DNA of 64,000 bases, from positions 248,001 to 312,000 of the forward strand of contig NZ_JAAKGV010000003.1 of assembly GCF_011043735.1 (NCBI RefSeq), read 5' to 3'. The translations under genes and the position numbers were made by a program. The number at the start of each line of letters is the position of its first letter. Positions within the stretch are counted from its first letter, which is position 1. The notes beneath the pieces are model-generated. The model was not told the origin of the DNA. It was given only the letters and a program-made list of their open reading frames with translations, and searched no databases. Source of the stretch: Methylobacterium sp. DB0501. GTDB lineage: Bacteria; Pseudomonadota; Alphaproteobacteria; Rhizobiales; Beijerinckiaceae. Shown one piece after another: positions 60,722-64,000 of this stretch.

Positions 60722-63700
60722 ATGGGCATCGAGGGTTTCGTCGTCGACGGCCTGACGCAGGACGCGCAGCGGCGGGCGGCGGATCCGCGGGCGTCGGCCT
60801 GGGTGTCGGCCAATGCCGGGGCGGGCAAGACCAAGGTGCTCACCGACCGGGTGGTGCGCCTGCTGCTGCACGGCGCCGCACCGGCCAAGATCCTCTGCCT
60901 CACCTTCACCAAGGCCGCCGCCGCCAACATGGCGATCCGGGTGTTCGAGCGGCTCGGCCGCTGGGTCACCCTCGACGAGGCGGATTTGCGCGCCGAGCTG
61001 ACCGCCCTCGAGGGCGAGGCACCGGACGGGGCCACCCTGCGGCGCGCCCGCCGTCTCTTCGCGCGGGCGGTCGAGACGCCGGGCGGGCTCAAGATCGAGA
61101 CCCTGCACGCCCTCTGCGAGCGGCTGCTGCACCTCGTCCCGTTCGAGGCCAACGTGCCGGCCCGCTTCGTGGTGCTGGACGAGGCCCAGACCCGCGAGGC
61201 GATCGACCGCACGATCGACAACGTCCTCGCCGATGCGGTCGACACCCGCCACCCGGAGCTGGCCGAGGCGCTGAGCCTGGTCGCCCCCGAGGCGGCGGGC
61301 GAGGCCCTGCGCCGGGCGATGGTGGCGGCGGTGCAGAACCGCGGCCTGATCGGCCATCCCGACGGGGTGCCGGCCCGCCTCGATGCCCTGCGGACCGCAC
61401 TCGGCCTCGCGCCCGACGAGAGCTTGAGCGCGATCGAGGCCCGGATGCTCGACGGCGGGCCCGACCTTGCCGGCTTGAGCGCGGCCCTGCGCACGGGGAA
61501 AGCCACCGACGAGAAGCGCGCCGACGCGCTGGCGCTCGCGGCCAGCGCCACCGGGCCGGCCCGGCTGACGCTGACGCTGGCGGCGTTCTTCAAGGACGAG
61601 GGCGAGGGCGACGCTTACGCCGCCGCCTCCCTCGGCACCAAGGCGGTGCCGGCGGACGTGAAGGAGGCGCTGCTCGCCGAGCAGGCGCGGCTCGGCGCCT
61701 TGCGCGACCGCCTCAAGGCCGCCCGGGCCCATTCCCGCACCGAGGCCCTGTTCACCCTGGCGGCCGAGATCCACCGCCGGATGGAGGCGCAGAAGGCGCG
61801 CCTCGGCGCCCTCGACTTCGACGACCTGATCCACAAGACCCTGGACCTGCTGACCCGGGTCGATTCGGCCTGGGTGCTGTACAAGCTCGACCGCGGCGTC
61901 GACCACGTGCTGATCGACGAGGCGCAGGACACCAACCCGCAGCAATGGGAGATCCTGCGCCGGATCACCGAGGATTTCTGCGCCGGGGAGGGGGCCCGCG
62001 AGGCGGGCGCCGGCCTCGCCCGCACCCGCTTCGCCGTCGGCGACCCCAAGCAGTCGATCTACAGCTTCCAGGGCGCCGCGCCCGAGGAGTTCGAGACCAC
62101 GCGGCGAGCCTGGCGGCGCGACGCGGAAGGGGCCGGGATGCCCTTCGCCGATGTCGGCCTTACCCTGTCGTTCCGCTCCGCCATCGGCGTCCTGCGGGCG
62201 GTGGACGCCACCTTCGCGCTCGAGGAGCATTATCGCGGGCTGTCCTTCGGCGACACCGCCATCGGCACCGTACATTCCACCGCCCGGGTGCGGGCGCCGG
62301 GCCAGATCGAGCTGTGGCCGGTCGAGCGGCCGAGCGCCGAGGAGGAGCCCGACGCCTGGACCCATCCGGTCGATGCGATCGAGGCCGGCGCGCCCGCCCT
62401 CGTCACCGCGCGCCGGGTGGCGCGGGCGGTGCGGCTCTGGACCACGCAAGGCGACGATACCGGCCGGGTCTGGCGGCCGGGCGAGGTCTTGATCCTGGTG
62501 CGCAAGCGCTCGGCCGCCTTCGAGGGCGTGATCCGGGCGCTGAAGGCCGAGGGCGTGCCGGTCGCCGGCCAGGACCGCCTCGACATCGCCGCCCACATCG
62601 CGGTGCTCGATCTGGTCGCCGCCGGGCGCGCCGCGCTCCTGCCGCAGGACGACCTGACGCTTGCCACCGCGCTCAAGACGCCGCTCGTCGGCCTCACCGA
62701 CGACGACCTCGTCGCCATCGCGTCCGGCCGCGACCCGGACGAGGCGCTGGTGACGGCGCTGCGCCGCCGGGCCGAGGCCGGCGACCCGGCCGCCCGGCGC
62801 GGCGCCGGCGCGCTCGACAGCTGGATGGCGCTTGCCCGGACGCACGGGCCGTTCGGCTTCTACGCCGAACTGCTCGGGCCTCTCGGCGGCCGGGCGCTCC
62901 TGGTGCAGCGCCTCGGCGGCGAGGCGGGCGACGCCATCGACGTGTTCCTCACGGCGGCGGCTCAGGCCGAGGCCGGGCCCGACGCGCCTTCGCTCACCGG
63001 CTTCCTCGCCCGCTACGCCCCGAGCGGCGGGCGCGATGCCGGCGGCCACACGGTGAAGCGCGATCTCGATTCCGCCCGCGACGAGGTGCGGGTGATGACG
63101 GTGCACGGCGCCAAGGGGCTGGAGGCGCCGCTGGTGCTGGTGCTCGACGGCTGCGACGCCCTGGGCCGCGACCCGGCCCTGATCCCGATGCGGCTCGAGG
63201 ACGGCAGTACCGTCCCGGTCTGGTCGAGCGCCAAGGCGCATGACAGCGCGGGCGTCGCGGCCGCCCGCGACGCGCTCCACGCCAAGGCCGGCGAGGAGCA
63301 CAACCGCCTGCTCTACGTCGCCATGACCCGGGCCAAGGACCGGCTGGTGATCGCGCCCTATTCCGGCAACGACAAGGAGACCCCGGCGGCGGCCTGGTGC
63401 GAGATGATCCGCCGCGGCCTGGTCAAGCAGTTCGGCGGCGTCGAGATCGCCGAGATGCCCTACGGCCCGGCGGAGAGCTGGCGCGAGGGCGCCGCCCTGC
63501 CGGAGGCCCCGGCGACGCCCGAGGGTGTCCCGGAGCCCGAGGCGGTGCCGGACTGGCTGCACCGGGCGGTGACGCCGGAGGCCGAGCCGCTGCCGCCCTT
63601 GCGTCCCTCCGGCCTCGGCGCCGCCGACGAGCCGCGCCGCTCGGATGCCCGCTCCAGCGACCCGGCGGCGCGCCGCCGCGGCGTGCTGGTCCACGCCCTG

Positions 63701-64000
63701 CTCGAGCACCTGCCCGGCCTTGCGCCCGAGCGGCGCGCCGGTGCCGCGGAGGCCTTCGTCGCCGCCCGCGCCCCGGGCCTCGATCCGGACAGGCGCGCGG
63801 CCATCGCCGCGGAGGCCCTGCGGCTCCTCGCCGACCCCGACCTCGCGGTCCTGTTCGGGCCGGAGGCCCGGGCCGAGGTGACGCTGGCCGGCAGCATTCC
63901 GGTCGACGGGGTGATGCGCCCGGTGCATGGCCGGGTCGACCGGATCGCGGTCACCGAGACGGCGATCTGGCTCGTCGACTTCAAGACCGGCCGCCCGCCC
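60722..64000 (+). CDS. addA: Double-strand break repair helicase AddA (3' end beyond window)
   Basis: The window contains 1093 codons of AddA, open to the last base. It has UvrD/Rep-type helicase motifs: Walker A ANAGAGKTKVL (about 29-39), FTKAAAANMA, Walker B HVLIDEAQDTNPQQWE (about 394-409), GDPKQSIYSFQGA, LSFRS, the MTVHGAKGLEAPLV motif (about 790) and LLYVAMTRAKDRL (about 863). The C-terminal nuclease motif LVDFKTGRPP is reached exactly at the window end, so the last segment is missing. The ATG at 60722 follows GGGAGGA. It works with AddB as an ATP-dependent 3'-5' helicase-nuclease. Confidence 0.96.
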   Translation, partial: MGIEGFVVDGLTQDAQRRAADPRASAWVSANAGAGKTKVLTDRVVRLLLHGAAPAKILCLTFTKAAAANMAIRVFERLGRWVTLDEADLRAELTALEGEAPDGATLRRARRLFARAVETPGGLKIETLHALCERLLHLVPFEANVPARFVVLDEAQTREAIDRTIDNVLADAVDTRHPELAEALSLVAPEAAGEALRRAMVAAVQNRGLIGHPDGVPARLDALRTALGLAPDESLSAIEARMLDGGPDLAGLSAALRTGKATDEKRADALALAASATGPARLTLTLAAFFKDEGEGDAYAAASLGTKAVPADVKEALLAEQARLGALRDRLKAARAHSRTEALFTLAAEIHRRMEAQKARLGALDFDDLIHKTLDLLTRVDSAWVLYKLDRGVDHVLIDEAQDTNPQQWEILRRITEDFCAGEGAREAGAGLARTRFAVGDPKQSIYSFQGAAPEEFETTRRAWRRDAEGAGMPFADVGLTLSFRSAIGVLRAVDATFALEEHYRGLSFGDTAIGTVHSTARVRAPGQIELWPVERPSAEEEPDAWTHPVDAIEAGAPALVTARRVARAVRLWTTQGDDTGRVWRPGEVLILVRKRSAAFEGVIRALKAEGVPVAGQDRLDIAAHIAVLDLVAAGRAALLPQDDLTLATALKTPLVGLTDDDLVAIASGRDPDEALVTALRRRAEAGDPAARRGAGALDSWMALARTHGPFGFYAELLGPLGGRALLVQRLGGEAGDAIDVFLTAAAQAEAGPDAPSLTGFLARYAPSGGRDAGGHTVKRDLDSARDEVRVMTVHGAKGLEAPLVLVLDGCDALGRDPALIPMRLEDGSTVPVWSSAKAHDSAGVAAARDALHAKAGEEHNRLLYVAMTRAKDRLVIAPYSGNDKETPAAAWCEMIRRGLVKQFGGVEIAEMPYGPAESWREGAALPEAPATPEGVPEPEAVPDWLHRAVTPEAEPLPPLRPSGLGAADEPRRSDARSSDPAARRRGVLVHALLEHLPGLAPERRAGAAEAFVAARAPGLDPDRRAAIAAEALRLLADPDLAVLFGPEARAEVTLAGSIPVDGVMRPVHGRVDRIAVTETAIWLVDFKTGRPP

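Noticed and set aside
57241..61593. About 1450-codon minus-strand frame opposite addB and addA
   Set aside because: The antisense translation is low-complexity and the plus strand carries clear AddB/AddA motifs throughout.
60443..63928. About 1160-codon minus-strand frame opposite addA
   Set aside because: Shadow of addA; the plus frame from 60722 is open to the window end with all helicase motifs.

Overview
The window is GC-rich alphaproteobacterial chromosome. Strong G/C third-position bias, the gene orders carB-greA and pdxJ-acpS-lepB-rnc-era, the ahcY/divL/tsaE/addB/addA neighbourhood, the 50-60 residue insertion in CarB and the product types all point to Rhizobiales, most likely Methylobacterium or a close relative. 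The genus is inferred from gene content and protein style, not from a search. I see no rRNA, tRNA, CRISPR array, prophage or intact insertion sequence.

Layout. 1-840: tail of an upstream gene, then a gene-poor stretch with a palindromic repeat, a G-run block and an AT-rich patch. 838-4887 (minus): probable four-carbon sugar-acid operon (permease, DUF1537 kinase, PdxA2-like dehydrogenase, DeoR regulator). 5206-9418 (minus): TonB receptor, PepSY membrane protein and a small Cys/His-rich secreted protein, looking like an iron or metal uptake module. 9600-12788: 2-hydroxyacid dehydrogenase, aminotransferase and a divergent alpha/beta hydrolase. 12947-16928 (minus): DAACS dicarboxylate symporter, aspartase and a LysR regulator, together an aspartate/fumarate module. 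17278-18048: a decayed PrlF-YhaV toxin-antitoxin locus with the two genes fused in frame and the toxin broken by an amber codon. 18134-22838 (minus): small secreted protein, GreA and CarB.

22991-35319: SDR enzyme, then a surface polysaccharide and secretion region with GtrA, a GT4 glycosyltransferase whose N-terminus is a 15-bp minisatellite, a NeuD-like acyltransferase, a GT2 enzyme and a Wzx-type flippase. It ends in a type I secretion cassette: a CBM60-bearing cargo without signal peptide, an ABC transporter and an HlyD adaptor. 35359-40125 (minus): a possible 30-residue membrane peptide, an ABC exporter, an MFS transporter and a PRC-barrel protein. 40551-46287 (plus): housekeeping run pdxJ, acpS, lepB, rnc, era, an RsmC-like methyltransferase and rsuA. 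46725-51165: membrane-bound class III nucleotidyl cyclase, a solitary family 5 solute-binding protein (minus) and ahcY with an upstream operator-like palindrome and a clear terminator. 51537-64000 (plus): DivL-type tyrosine pseudo-histidine kinase, a TsaE-AmgK fusion, MurU, a GNAT enzyme, addB and addA (running off the window).

The most interesting signals are non-coding. Three copies of a 115-136 bp element each carry a perfect 15-bp hairpin whose stem differs in sequence from copy to copy while both arms stay complementary, followed by a strongly conserved tail. One copy sits exactly at the addB stop codon. Two other short palindromic repeat families, the coding minisatellite and the decayed toxin-antitoxin locus are also worth checking.
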